The notes beneath the pieces are model-generated. The model did no database searches, was not told the origin of the DNA, and saw only the letters and a list, made by a program, of their open reading frames with translations. Positions 31,962 to 40,522 of a DNA stretch of 64,000 nt are shown here, in pieces. The stretch's first letter is position 1. Each line of letters opens with the position of its first letter. The position numbers and the translations under genes were made by a program. Source of the stretch: Bacteroidales bacterium (GTDB lineage Bacteria; Bacteroidota; Bacteroidia; Bacteroidales; UBA1402); assembly GCA_028709215.1 (NCBI GenBank), contig JAQVXI010000006.1, positions 1 to 64,000 of the forward strand. The letters run 5' to 3'.

Positions 31962-34415
31962 ATGAATATTTCGTATACCTGGCTGAATGAATTTCTGGAT
32001 GTTGACCTGACGCCGGAAGAAACAGCCAACGTTCTGACGTCCATCGGTTTGGAAAATGGTCCAGTAGAAGAGGTGGAAACCGTCAAAGGCGGTTTGGAAG
32101 GTTTGCTTATTGGAGAAGTGCTCACGTGTACCGATCATCCCGATTCGGATCACTTGCATTGTACCACCGTCAACGTAGGTACCGGCGATCCTTTATCCAT
32201 TGTTTGTGGTGCTCCCAATGTGGCTGCCGGTCAGAAAGTGGTGGTTGCCACCATCGGTACCAAACTGTATGACGGTGATCAGGTGTTTGTCATTAAAAAA
32301 TCCAAGATACGCGGACAAGAATCGCACGGCATGATCTGTGCCGAAGACGAGATCGGCATTGGAGCCAGTCACGACGGCATCATCGTCTTACCGGCCGATG
32401 CTCCGGTAGGGATGAAGGCCAGCGAATACTACGGCATAAAGAAAGAATACATTCTGGAGGTTGACATTACACCCAATCGTGCGGATGCCGCCTCCCATTA
32501 TGGTGTAGCCAGAGACCTGGCTGCCTACTTGAAACAGAAAAACCCCCTCGTTCAACTGCGTCGTCCTTCGGTGGATGACTTTGCCGTTGAAAACAATGAT
32601 TTCCCCGTACAGGTAGACGTGCTCAATTCAGAAGCCTGTCCGCGCTATGCCGGCGTGACACTGACCGGTATACACGTTCAGGAATCACCCAAATGGCTGA
32701 AAGATCGTTTGCTTGCCATCGGAGTGCGTCCCATCAACAACGTGGTGGATGTAACCAATTACCTGTTGCATGAAACCGGCCAACCACTGCACGCCTTTGA
32801 CGGTGCTGCCATCAAAGGCAATGTGGTGCGCGTCCAAACCCGCCCTGCGGGAACCCGCTTTACAACGCTGGATGGTGTAGAACGCGAACTGGCCGATACC
32901 GATCTGATGATCTGCAACGCCGAAGGCCCCATGTGCATCGCCGGTGTGTTTGGCGGCCTGGATTCGGGCGTGACCGAAACCAGTACTTCCGTCTTTTTGG
33001 AAAGTGCCTATTTCCATCCGGTTTGGGTGCGAAAAACCGCCCGCAGACACGGACTCAATACCGATGCTTCGTTCCGTTTTGAACGGGGCATTGATCCCGA
33101 CAACACCGTCTATGTATTGAAGCGTGCCGCGCTGATGATTCGCGAACTGGCCGGAGGAAGCATCTCCAGCAACATCGTAGATGTCTATCCAACTCCTTTA
33201 AAAGGATTTGAAGTTGAACTGGATATGAAGAAGGTTTGTAGTCTGATTGGTAAGCAGTTGGCTATTGAAGAAGTTCGTTCCATTCTGAGCGCACTCGAAA
33301 TATCAATCAACAGCGAGCAGGCGGGTGTGATGCAACTGACTGTGCCGGCTTATCGGGTCGACGTGCAACGGGATGTGGACGTTATTGAAGACATCATGCG
33401 TATTCACGGTTACAACGCCATTGAATTTGACGATACCATTCGTGCCACCTTGTCGCATTCGGTCAAACCCGATTCGCACAAAATCCAACAATTGCTTTCT
33501 GAGCAACTGACGGCCAATGGTTTTTATGAAATATTAAACAACTCACTCAGCAGTGCCAGCTATTACGAAGGACTCGAAACCCTGTCACCCGATCGCTGCG
33601 TTGCGTTGATGAACCCGTTGAGCAATGACTTGGCAGTCATGCGTCAGTCGCTGCTTTTTGGAGGATTGGAAAGCATTGCCCACAATCAAAACCGCAGACG
33701 CGGTGATTTGAAGCTGTACGAATTTGGCAATTGCTACCACCGTTGCGAGGGCAAAGAAGGGGAAGCGCTCTCTACCTTTGCCGAAGGCATGCACATGGCC
33801 CTTTGGATGTGTGGTAAGGTGAATGAGGGCAGTTGGTATGCTCCGGCTGCCGAAGCGAGCTTTTTTGATTTGAAAGCGCAGGTTGAGGCCTTGCTTGCCC
33901 GTATGGGCATCGCTCGTAGCACCCTCAGCATCGAAGAAACATCCACTGAGTTGTTGTCGCACGCACTGGTTTACCGTCTGCGCAGCGGAGAACTCCTGTT
34001 GGAAATGGGTCAGGTTAAAAACGCGCTGTTAAAACGTGCGGACATCGATGTTCCGGTCTATTATGCCGACATCCGTTGGGCAAGCTTCCTGACCGCTGCC
34101 TCCCGCAACAACGTTCAATACGCGGAAATCAGCAAGTATCCCGAAGTAAAACGGGATTTGGCGCTGCTGGTCGATCGAAGCGTTCGCTTTGCCGACATCG
34201 AACGGGTGGCTGCCGGTGTAGAAAAGAGACTGTTAAAATCGGTTCAGTTGTTTGATGTATACGAAGGCAAAAACCTGCCGCAAGGCAAGAAGTCCTATGC
34301 CGTTGCCTTCGTTTTGCAAGACGAACGTCAAACGTTGACGGACAAACAGATTGATGCCGTTATGAATAAAATGATACAACAATTTGAAAAGCAATTGAAC
34401 GCCTCTTTGCGTTGA
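31962..34415 (+). CDS. pheT: Phenylalanyl-tRNA synthetase beta subunit
   Basis: 817 residues, full length. With the alpha subunit (pheS, not in this window) it charges tRNA-Phe. Order: EMAP/tRNA-binding domain (residues about 40-150, VLTCTDHPDSDHLHCTTVNV), B3/B4 editing domain (PINNVVDVTNYLLHETGQPL, HAFD), B5, catalytic-like core, and the C-terminal FDX-ACB anticodon-binding domain (YPEVKRDLALLVDRSVRF). Separated from yebC by 29 bp. Confidence 0.97.
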   Translation: MNISYTWLNEFLDVDLTPEETANVLTSIGLENGPVEEVETVKGGLEGLLIGEVLTCTDHPDSDHLHCTTVNVGTGDPLSIVCGAPNVAAGQKVVVATIGTKLYDGDQVFVIKKSKIRGQESHGMICAEDEIGIGASHDGIIVLPADAPVGMKASEYYGIKKEYILEVDITPNRADAASHYGVARDLAAYLKQKNPLVQLRRPSVDDFAVENNDFPVQVDVLNSEACPRYAGVTLTGIHVQESPKWLKDRLLAIGVRPINNVVDVTNYLLHETGQPLHAFDGAAIKGNVVRVQTRPAGTRFTTLDGVERELADTDLMICNAEGPMCIAGVFGGLDSGVTETSTSVFLESAYFHPVWVRKTARRHGLNTDASFRFERGIDPDNTVYVLKRAALMIRELAGGSISSNIVDVYPTPLKGFEVELDMKKVCSLIGKQLAIEEVRSILSALEISINSEQAGVMQLTVPAYRVDVQRDVDVIEDIMRIHGYNAIEFDDTIRATLSHSVKPDSHKIQQLLSEQLTANGFYEILNNSLSSASYYEGLETLSPDRCVALMNPLSNDLAVMRQSLLFGGLESIAHNQNRRRGDLKLYEFGNCYHRCEGKEGEALSTFAEGMHMALWMCGKVNEGSWYAPAAEASFFDLKAQVEALLARMGIARSTLSIEETSTELLSHALVYRLRSGELLLEMGQVKNALLKRADIDVPVYYADIRWASFLTAASRNNVQYAEISKYPEVKRDLALLVDRSVRFADIERVAAGVEKRLLKSVQLFDVYEGKNLPQGKKSYAVAFVLQDERQTLTDKQIDAVMNKMIQQFEKQLNASLR

Positions 34416-34444
34416 TTTGCAGATTATTCGGAATATTTATTAGT

Positions 34445-35188
34445 ATGGGAAGAGCATTTGAATATCGGAAAGCCAGAAAGATGAAACGCTGGGGCAACAT
34501 GGCCCGTACGTTTACCAAACTCGGAAAAGAAATCTCTATTTGTGTAAAAGCATCCGGACCCGATCCGGAAGCCAATCCCCGTTTGCGCGTGCTGATGCAG
34601 AATGCAAAGGCAGCCAACATGCCCAAAGACAACGTGGAACGCGCCATCAAAAAGGCGATATCCAAAGATTTTGCCGATTACAAGGATATGGTATACGAAG
34701 GGTACGGCCCGTTTGGAATCGCCATTCTGGTAGAAACACAAACCGACAATCCTACCCGTACCGTAGCCAATGTGCGCAGCGCACTCAATCGCCACGGTGG
34801 TTCGTTGGGAACGTCCGGTAGTCTTTCGTTTATTTTTGACCGCAAGTCTGTCTTTAAAGTGGTTCCAAAACCCGATATGGACATCGAAGAGTTGGAGTTG
34901 GAAATGATCGACTACGGTGCGGAAGAATTGGAATTGGATGAAAACGAATGGGTGATCTACGGTCAACCCGAGGATTTCTCGAGAATTCAGAATTATCTGG
35001 AAGAAAATCAATTTGAAATCGTTTCAGCCGAATTTGAGCGTTTCCCCAACGACACCAAAGACTTGGATGACGAACAACGTGCGACCTTAGACAAACTCAT
35101 CGAGCGCCTTGAAGACGACGAAGATGTGTCCAATGTCTACCACAACATGAGTGCACCTGCCGAAGAAGACGATTCAAACGAGGATTGA
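34445..35188 (+). CDS. YebC/PmpR family regulator
   Basis: 247 residues from MGRAFEYRKARKMKRWGNMA, the usual start; an in-frame ATG 33 bp upstream is rejected. The YebC/PmpR family (TACO1-like) is seen in GPDPEANPRLRVLMQNAKAA, NMPKDNVERAIKKA, and YEGYGPFGIAILVETQTDNP. Members have been reported as DNA-binding regulators and, more recently, as factors that help ribosomes pass difficult stretches. The acidic C-terminus (EEDDSNED) is long. The 3' end overlaps the convergent folC by 15 bases. Confidence 0.9.
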   Translation: MGRAFEYRKARKMKRWGNMARTFTKLGKEISICVKASGPDPEANPRLRVLMQNAKAANMPKDNVERAIKKAISKDFADYKDMVYEGYGPFGIAILVETQTDNPTRTVANVRSALNRHGGSLGTSGSLSFIFDRKSVFKVVPKPDMDIEELELEMIDYGAEELELDENEWVIYGQPEDFSRIQNYLEENQFEIVSAEFERFPNDTKDLDDEQRATLDKLIERLEDDEDVSNVYHNMSAPAEEDDSNED

Positions 35189-36409
35189 GTCGGGTAAGAT
35201 TTCTGCAACCACAAAATTACTGCCGCCTACGAAGATCAAATCTTCCGGGCGGCTATTTTTTTTGGCTGCATTCAGTGCTTCAACGACGCTTGGGTAGCTG
35301 CTTCCTTCCAAACCCATACCCGCAGCGATGTCTTGCAGCGCCGTTTCCGACAGGGAGCGGGGTGTTGCGGCTTTGGTAAAGTAATACCGGGCCTCCTTGG
35401 GCAAAAGCGGTAGCATGTGGGGTACATCCTTGTCGTTGGCAACGCCCAAAACGATGTGTAAGCGGTCGTACGCACTGTTTTTGAGTTGATGGGCGATGGA
35501 TCGAATCCCGGCTTCGTTGTGCCCGGTATCGCATATAATTCGTGGGGCAAGACCGATGGTCTCCCAGCGACCCCGGAGTCCGGTTTGTTGTATTACCCGC
35601 GCAAAACCTTCGTGTATGGCCGAGGGAGCAATCGCATAACCCAATGTCTGAAGTACATCGAGTGCGGTACGCACCGTTGCTGTGTTCTCCTGTTGATAGT
35701 CCCCTTTGAGGGCACAGGGGATGGGTGTCCGTGTCGGATCGGCCCGATGCACTGGAGCCTCTTTTTCCGAAGCCTGTTGCAGCATCACTTCCAAGGCTTC
35801 CGGAAGCATGTTGCCCAGTACGACGGGCGTGTGTGGCTTGATGATGCCGGCTTTTTCGAAGGCGATGGCCGGAATGGTGTTGCCCAGCAGGGCGGTATGA
35901 TCCAAGCTGACGTTGGTAATGACCGAAAGGATGGGTGAGAGGATGTTGCTGCTGTCCAATCGCCCGCCCAAACCCACCTCGATGACGGCTACATCGACCT
36001 TGGCCTGCGCAAACCAGTCAAAAGCCATCAGGGTTGTGAGCTCAAAAAAGGAGGGTTGTATGCGATCGGCTGCTTCGTTTCGAAAGCGATCCACAAAACT
36101 GATCACGGCCTCCTGTGGGATGCACGCACCCTGTACACGGATGCGCTCGCGAAAGTCTTTCAAATGGGGTGACGTAAACAGACCCACCCGATACCCTGCC
36201 GATTGCAGGCAGGATGCGATTAGATGGGAGGTAGAACCTTTTCCGTTGGTGCCAGCGACGTGTATACTCGAGAAATTGTGATGCGGATGACCGTAGATGG
36301 CATCCAGTTGACGCACGTTATCCAGTCCGGGTTTGTAAGCCTTGGATCCAATGTTTTGATATACAGGAGTTTGTGTGAACAGGTACTCCAGCGTTTCGGC
36401 GTAGTCCAT
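35174..36409 (-). CDS. folC: Folylpolyglutamate / dihydrofolate synthase
   Basis: 411 residues from MDYAETLEYLFTQTPVYQNI. ATG codons 12 and 21 bp earlier fall at or upstream of the expected transcript start. Mur-ligase family: P-loop VAGTNGKGSTSHLIASCLQS, FTSPHLKDFRERIRV, VGLGGRLDSSNIL, and the C-terminal domain with DTGHNEAGI. It makes dihydrofolate from dihydropteroate and adds glutamates to folates. Minus-strand -7 box TACCTTTG at 36428-36435. Confidence 0.94.
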   Translation of the reverse strand: MDYAETLEYLFTQTPVYQNIGSKAYKPGLDNVRQLDAIYGHPHHNFSSIHVAGTNGKGSTSHLIASCLQSAGYRVGLFTSPHLKDFRERIRVQGACIPQEAVISFVDRFRNEAADRIQPSFFELTTLMAFDWFAQAKVDVAVIEVGLGGRLDSSNILSPILSVITNVSLDHTALLGNTIPAIAFEKAGIIKPHTPVVLGNMLPEALEVMLQQASEKEAPVHRADPTRTPIPCALKGDYQQENTATVRTALDVLQTLGYAIAPSAIHEGFARVIQQTGLRGRWETIGLAPRIICDTGHNEAGIRSIAHQLKNSAYDRLHIVLGVANDKDVPHMLPLLPKEARYYFTKAATPRSLSETALQDIAAGMGLEGSSYPSVVEALNAAKKNSRPEDLIFVGGSNFVVAEILPDSILV

Positions 36410-36427
36410 TTTTTTTACCATTGCGGA

Positions 36428-36466
36428 CAAAGGTACGGGCTTCCACGAAAAAATGTGCTATTTTTG
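36428..36466. promoter_or_regulatory. Divergent -7 boxes for folC and the EamA transporter
   Basis: TACCTTTG on the minus strand at 36428-36435 (folC) and TATTTTTG on the plus strand at 36459-36466 (EamA gene, ATG at 36488). These set both start codons, since the open frames extend past the promoters. Confidence 0.6.
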
Positions 36467-36487
36467 CGACAAGATTTTTGCTACGCT

Positions 36488-37369
36488 ATGGGATATGCAG
36501 GAGAGCTTGTTGCTCTGTCCGTTTCGGTCTGTTGGGCCATCAGTTCGTATTTTTTCGAGCAATCGAGTCGTCAAGTCGGCTCCTTGCATGTCAACTACAT
36601 GCGCTTGTTGTTTGGCTTTGTCCTGTTGGGACTCTACGGTCTGTTTGTACACGGTCGTTTTTTTCCTACCGGTGCCGGTACGCATCAATGGTTGTGGCTT
36701 TCCCTTTCCGGCTTTTTGGGCTTCTTCGTGGGTGATCTTTTTTTGTTCAAATCCTACACCGTTATCGGTTCCCGTTTGGCCATGTTGGTCATGACCTTTT
36801 CTCCCGTCATGACAGCCCTGATTGGATGGGTGGTGCTCGGCGAGTCACTTCAATGGCTGCAGTGGCTGTCGATCGGACTCATCGTACTGGGTGTTCTGAT
36901 GGCCTTTGTGCGCAGAAATCGAGGTAAAGTGCATTTTACTTTTTCGTTCAAAGGCTTTTTGCTTGCCTTTGCCGGGGCCTTTGGCCAATCACTGGGTTTG
37001 GTTTACAGCAAAAAGGGCATTGTCGATTACGATCCCTTTGCAGCCACACAAATACGCATCATTGCCGGTTTTGTGGCCTTTAGTCTTTTGTTGACCCTCG
37101 GGAAACGCTGGGGCGGTCTGGCTGCTGCCTTTAAACGTTGGGATACGGTTCGTGCCGTGGGCATTGGTTCGTTTTTTGGACCCGGACTGGGGGTGGCCTT
37201 GTCGCTTTTGGCCGTTACCTTAACCGAAACCGGTGTAGCCTCGGCTTTGATGGGTCTGGCTCCGATTCTATTGATTGTACCTGCAGTGCGTCGAGGCAAA
37301 CGGATTGATTGGAGAGAAATTTTAGGTGCGCTGATTGCGGTAATGGGGGTTTCGCTTTTGTTCTTGTAA
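36488..37369 (+). CDS. EamA/DMT-family transporter
   Basis: 293 residues from MGYAGELVALSVSVCWAISS. The frame is open back to 36224, but that stretch lies antisense to folC and upstream of the -7 box. Ten hydrophobic helices in two EamA repeats (residues about 6-138 and 150-290). MLVMTFSPVMTALIGWVVLG and ALMGLAPILLIVPAVRRGKR are the typical ends of the two halves. Drug/metabolite superfamily exporters; the substrate is unknown. Confidence 0.88.
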   Translation: MGYAGELVALSVSVCWAISSYFFEQSSRQVGSLHVNYMRLLFGFVLLGLYGLFVHGRFFPTGAGTHQWLWLSLSGFLGFFVGDLFLFKSYTVIGSRLAMLVMTFSPVMTALIGWVVLGESLQWLQWLSIGLIVLGVLMAFVRRNRGKVHFTFSFKGFLLAFAGAFGQSLGLVYSKKGIVDYDPFAATQIRIIAGFVAFSLLLTLGKRWGGLAAAFKRWDTVRAVGIGSFFGPGLGVALSLLAVTLTETGVASALMGLAPILLIVPAVRRGKRIDWREILGALIAVMGVSLLFL

Positions 37370-37378
37370 TTTTTTCTC

Positions 37379-37386
37379 TACATTTG
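37379..37386 (+). promoter_or_regulatory. -7 box of the SPOR lipoprotein pair
   Basis: TACATTTG, 23 bp before the ATG at 37410, consistent with a short leader. Confidence 0.55.
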
Positions 37387-37409
37387 TCCTGATTGAATCC
37401 ATTGTACGT

Positions 37410-37904
37410 ATGCTGAAGCGCTTTTTAAAACAGAAGATCCACCTTATCGCATTGCTTTTTTTAGCAATTGCCGGCTCATCCTGCAAAACGCATCCGGAAG
37501 CATTCAAGCTGGCTCATCAAACCCTACGTGATAAAAGCGAGGAAAAATTACTGGAACAGCGGGGTCAGACGGCTACAACGATGAGCAGTACCATTGAGCA
37601 ACAATTGAACGATACGACTCGCGTTCAGCCAGCTGAGGAATGGACGGTGATTTTGGGTAAAGCAAGCAATTTGAATCAATACAACGTAGTGGCCGGTAGT
37701 TTCATCAATCGAACCAATGCGCGTAGTTTTTATGCCCGCATGGAGGAGGATGAAGGTTATCCTGCTGTCCTGATTCAGAACGAGTCGCTGATGTACCGCA
37801 TCATCGTAGCTTCCTATTCCGATCGAGATCAGGCTCTTAACAGCTTATCCATCATACGCAGACAATTGCCCGATGCCGTGATTATATTGCAAAATTCCAA
37901 GTAA
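37410..37904 (+). CDS. SPOR-domain lipoprotein 1
   Basis: 164 residues. Lipoprotein signal with lipobox LAIAGSSC (Cys about residue 26). A polar linker (residues 30-80) leads to a C-terminal SPOR domain, YNVVAGSFINRTNARSFYAR ... YRIIVASYSDRDQALNSLSI. SPOR domains bind denuded peptidoglycan glycan strands at the division septum. It is followed 11 bp later by a second lipoprotein of the same plan, so this is a tandem pair. Confidence 0.85.
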   Translation: MLKRFLKQKIHLIALLFLAIAGSSCKTHPEAFKLAHQTLRDKSEEKLLEQRGQTATTMSSTIEQQLNDTTRVQPAEEWTVILGKASNLNQYNVVAGSFINRTNARSFYARMEEDEGYPAVLIQNESLMYRIIVASYSDRDQALNSLSIIRRQLPDAVIILQNSK

Positions 37905-37915
37905 TACATACTCCC

Positions 37916-38419
37916 ATGAAATTCCATTTTTACGCATTTGTATTGTCCGGCAGCTTGGCGCTTTTAGCAGCCTGTTCTCAACCCAGACAAACAACGTTTA
38001 CACCCGAACAATTGCGTCAATTGCGTCAGTTGCAAGACGAACAGCGTTTGTATTCGGGAGATGTTCAACCACAAAAAACGTCCAACGCAAAGCAACCCGT
38101 TGCTTCATCGTCTTATGTGGGTGGTTTGCACGTGGGTAAGGATACGGTACGTGCCGTGTTGCATACCAATAGAACCAAAGGCGAAGTGCCTCAGGTGCTT
38201 AAAGCCTTTAGTGTCGTGGTGGGTAGCTTCTCAACCTATGAGCGAGCGGTCATTCAGTCCAATTTCATGATCAACAAAGGCTATGAACCCTTCATTTTAC
38301 CCAACGAAGACGGTATGTTTCGTGTATTTGTGGGTACCTTCGATCAAGAAAAAGAGGCCGAATACCTTGAGATCCGATTGGGCATCGACAAGATTCCGGC
38401 CTGGGTATTGAAGCAATAA
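37916..38419 (+). CDS. SPOR-domain lipoprotein 2
   Basis: 167 residues. Lipobox SLALLAAC (Cys about residue 20), a Gln-rich segment (EQLRQLRQLQDEQRL), and a C-terminal SPOR domain (FSVVVGSFSTYERAVIQSNF ... FRVFVGTFDQEKEAEYLEIR). Same architecture as the gene before it with low identity outside the domain, so an old duplication is likely. Probably outer-membrane anchored and peptidoglycan-binding. Confidence 0.85.
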   Translation: MKFHFYAFVLSGSLALLAACSQPRQTTFTPEQLRQLRQLQDEQRLYSGDVQPQKTSNAKQPVASSSYVGGLHVGKDTVRAVLHTNRTKGEVPQVLKAFSVVVGSFSTYERAVIQSNFMINKGYEPFILPNEDGMFRVFVGTFDQEKEAEYLEIRLGIDKIPAWVLKQ

Positions 38420-38428
38420 TCTTCGTCC

Positions 38429-38938
38429 TTATAAATCGCTGCGAACCTCACCGAATTCTTCGATGTGTTCGTCTACGTAACGTGCCAACAAGTTGGTGCA
38501 TTCTTCTTCGATTTCAAAAAAGCGTTCTTCCATTTCGTCAAAGACTTCGTATTGCTCGTACATGGCATGAAAGTCCTCGTCGGTTGTTTCTTTTTCCAAA
38601 TCGGTCCGGTTGGCTTCGTAGACTTCCCGACCTTTGTAGACCATTTTTGAAAGTTCCACCAAGCCAAACTGTCGCAAGGCCTTGGCAAAGGGGTTTAGAA
38701 AAATGTAGGGTCCGTAACCGTTTTGAATAAGCTGAATAAATCCCCCCTGACCGATTTCTGTCCGGAAGAAGTGGTAGGCGAGCAGGCTGTGTTGCATGCC
38801 GTTCAGCGCATCCATTTTGTCGGCTTGGAGTTCCTGTCCGATTTCTTCGAGGTAGGCTTGAATGAAGACGTCCAAAAAGGCGTCGTTGTCGGTTTGTGCG
38901 GCCTGTATGAGGCGAGATTCGGGAATTTGTATGGACAT
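38429..38938 (-). CDS. DUF4375 (DMP19-like) protein
   Basis: 169 residues, cytoplasmic, acidic. The core MQHSLLAYHFFRTEIGQGGF followed by IQLIQNGYGPYIF matches the DUF4375/DMP19 family, seen in many bacteria without a firm role (a DNA-mimic function is described for one distant Neisseria member). The C-terminal third is strongly acidic (EEEC...DEHIEEFGEVRSDL). It is convergent with the SPOR pair, stops 9 bp from it, and diverges from the MBL hydrolase gene. Confidence 0.7.
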   Translation of the reverse strand: MSIQIPESRLIQAAQTDNDAFLDVFIQAYLEEIGQELQADKMDALNGMQHSLLAYHFFRTEIGQGGFIQLIQNGYGPYIFLNPFAKALRQFGLVELSKMVYKGREVYEANRTDLEKETTDEDFHAMYEQYEVFDEMEERFFEIEEECTNLLARYVDEHIEEFGEVRSDL

Positions 38939-38981
38939 GAGTCTTGGGGATTAATGCTGCAAAGTAACGACTTTCTTTTGG

Positions 38982-39014
38982 TTTGGTCAAGTGCCTCTAA
39001 ATGCTGTATCTTTG
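38982..39014 (+). promoter_or_regulatory. Promoter of the MBL hydrolase gene, possibly leaderless
   Basis: TTTG at 38982-38985, 21 bp spacer, TATCTTTG at 39007-39014. The transcript should start at about 39020-39021, which is the ATG itself, so the mRNA may have no leader. Confidence 0.6.
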
Positions 39015-39020
39015 TCGTCT

Positions 39021-39821
39021 ATGAATGGTTTGCAATTTTTGAGTTTGGGCAGTGGCAGCAGTGGCAATTGTTATTATTTTGGCCATGCCAAACGCGGTAT
39101 TTTAATCGATGCCGGATTGGCTGCACGCAGCATCCGAAACGGCTTAAAGGCGCATGGAATTGATTTTTCTCAATTGGACGGGGTGGTAGTCTCGCACGAC
39201 CACTACGATCACATCAAGGCCTTGGGCGTGTTGGGTGAAAATTATCACATTCCCATCTATACGACGCGCAGCATACACGAGGGCATTGATCGCAACTGGG
39301 GTGTGACGCAAAAACTCAACGGCAGTCGAAAGTATATTGAAGTGGATACGCCGTTTGAGGTGGGCTCCTTTCGTTTGACGGCCTTTCATGTATCGCACGA
39401 TGCCTCCGAAAACGTGGGTTTTTGGGTCGAATGCGGTGCACGTCGTTTTTTGGTGGCGACCGATTTGGGTTGCTCCAATCCACAGCTTGAAGCGTATTTG
39501 CGCGAGGCGGAACTGGTGGTGCTCGAAGCGAATTATGATTTTGAGCTGTTGCAGAAAGGGAAGTATCCGTATCCGCTCAAACAGCGCATTATTGGTGATA
39601 CAGGACATCTGGATAACTCAGAGACGGCTCGTTTGTTGAGTGAGACGTGGAATGTGCATCGCAGTCATGTGTTTTTGTGTCATTTGAGCCGGGACAACAA
39701 TACGCCTGCTTTGGCGCTTGAGACGGTGCGCAATCGGCTGATCGAGGATGGTCACAATCTTCGCCAGTTGCAGCGGTTGGAGCCGTTGTGTCGGGGGGTG
39801 CATTGTTTGATTGATTTTTGA
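39021..39821 (+). CDS. MBL-fold hydrolase, YycJ/WalJ type
   Basis: 266 residues from MNGLQFLSLGSGSSGNCYYF. An ATG 30 bp upstream precedes the -7 box and is rejected. The metallo-beta-lactamase motif HxHxDH is in VSHDHYDHIKALGV. LVATDLGCSN and GDTGHLDNSETARLL supply further ligands. This is the YycJ/WalJ group, linked in firmicutes to coordination of cell wall and DNA processes; the reaction is not established and a nuclease-type role has been suggested. The first repeat hairpin begins 3 bp after the stop codon. Confidence 0.85.
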   Translation: MNGLQFLSLGSGSSGNCYYFGHAKRGILIDAGLAARSIRNGLKAHGIDFSQLDGVVVSHDHYDHIKALGVLGENYHIPIYTTRSIHEGIDRNWGVTQKLNGSRKYIEVDTPFEVGSFRLTAFHVSHDASENVGFWVECGARRFLVATDLGCSNPQLEAYLREAELVVLEANYDFELLQKGKYPYPLKQRIIGDTGHLDNSETARLLSETWNVHRSHVFLCHLSRDNNTPALALETVRNRLIEDGHNLRQLQRLEPLCRGVHCLIDF

Positions 39822-40071
39822 TGTCTCGCTGTGCTCGAATGTGTCACTCGCTGACGCTCGTGAATTTTAAGAATGTGTTCAAAAAAAACTTGCAGTTTTT
39901 TTTGAAATGTGTCAAAATCTTCGATTTTGAATGTGTTGCTCCCTACCGGTCGCAAATGGGAAGAAAGTCACTCGCTTCGCTCGTGAATTAGAAGAATGTG
40001 TAAAAAACCTGCGGTTTTTTAATGTGTTGCTCGCGATGCTCGCAAATGTCGGCTGCGCCGAATGAAAGAAT
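39822..40071. repeat. Array of nine short hairpins with ATGTGT linkers (left copy)
   Basis: Nine small inverted repeats follow each other, most separated by AATGTGT. Perfect ones with 3-base loops: 39878-39906 (13-bp A/T arm, loop TGC), 39912-39930 (TCAAAATC/GATTTTGA, loop TTC), 40002-40020 (AAAAAACC/GGTTTTTT, loop TGC), 40049-40061 (TCGGC/GCCGA, loop TGC). The others (39825-39837, 39844-39863, 39936-39955, 39968-39986, 40027-40045) share a different plan, an outer stem and an inner 2-bp stem separated by TC facing TC, for example TTGC-TC-GC-GAT-GC-TC-GCAA. They can also be read as direct repeats of GCTCGC. No gene or known family is recognised. It ends directly at the left cloverleaf. Confidence 0.85.
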
Positions 40072-40208
40072 CAACGACGGGCGCAATGCGCGCACACACG
40101 GATGTTCGGTGTTGCTAGGTTTTGCTTGCACGGTGCGTCCGTGCGTGCGCCGTGCGGCGACAAAGTCGCCGTACGCATGCTTTGCATGCTGCATTGCGCC
40201 CGTCGTTG
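40072..40208. repeat. Cloverleaf-forming repeat, copy 1
   Basis: A 17-bp perfect closing stem, CAACGACGGGCGCAATG at 40072-40088 with its complement at 40192-40208. Inside are three arms: B 40089-40102 with 40138-40150 (about 12 of 13 pairs, one A-C mismatch), C 40151-40161 with 40165-40175 (11 bp with one G-T, loop AAA), and D 40176-40180 with 40184-40188 (loop TTT; GCATGC on each side). The B loop (40103-40137) is unpaired and differs from copy 2. The tail up to about 40267 has GCCGTCGTCGTT in tandem and the word CGGCCTG, also seen after copy 2. Whether it acts as DNA or RNA is unknown. Confidence 0.85.
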
Positions 40209-40283
40209 CCGTCGTCGTTGCCGTCGTCGTTGCCTCGGTAACGAACTTTGAGCGATCATTCGGCCTGTTGTGCCAAGCATCAA

Positions 40284-40331
40284 TAAAAAAAAACCTCCAA
40301 AAATGCTTGCGATAAGCAGTCTTTGGAGGTC
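40284..40331 (-). terminator. Terminator of the tRNA-Cys gene
   Basis: Minus strand: ACCTCCAAA ... TTTGGAGGT enclosing a GCTT/AAGC hairpin, followed by a run of nine T (complement of 40284-40292). It starts 5 bp after the 3' end of the tRNA. Confidence 0.8.
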
Positions 40332-40335
40332 TCTG

Positions 40336-40406
40336 AGGTACCTGGCGGATTCGAACCGCCGTATACGGTTTTGCAGACCGGTGCCTAGCCACTCGGCCAA
40401 GGTACC
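40336..40406 (-). tRNA. tRNA-Cys (anticodon GCA)
   Basis: 71 nt on the minus strand. Acceptor GGTACCT pairs with AGGTACC; the discriminator is U73, as expected for tRNA-Cys. D-loop region GCCGAGTGGCTAGGC, anticodon loop CTGCAAA giving GCA, T-arm GGCGGTTCGAATCCGCC. No CCA end is encoded. It stands alone with its own promoter and terminator, between two copies of the composite repeat. Confidence 0.97.
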
Positions 40407-40423
40407 CTTTTGTTTTGCGGTCA

Positions 40424-40454
40424 CAAAGGTAGATAAAAATTGTACATTTACAAA
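40424..40454 (-). promoter_or_regulatory. Consensus promoter of tRNA-Cys
   Basis: Minus strand: TTTG (complement of 40451-40454), exactly 19 bp, TACCTTTG (complement of 40424-40431). The start is predicted near 40418, 12 bases before the mature tRNA. Confidence 0.8.
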
Positions 40455-40522
40455 CCTTCAATCCACTTTTTTCGTATCGATACTTGAATGCTTGCTTTCT
40501 TTTGCGGGTTCAACCAGAAGTT

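Noticed and set aside
36224..36487. N-terminal extension of the EamA transporter
   Set aside because: The extension is antisense to folC and upstream of the -7 box at 36459-36466.
40072..40208. Integron attC site
   Set aside because: The ends are CAAC...GTTG, but the flanking bases do not fit RYYYAAC and GTTRRRY, and no integrase or cassette genes are present.
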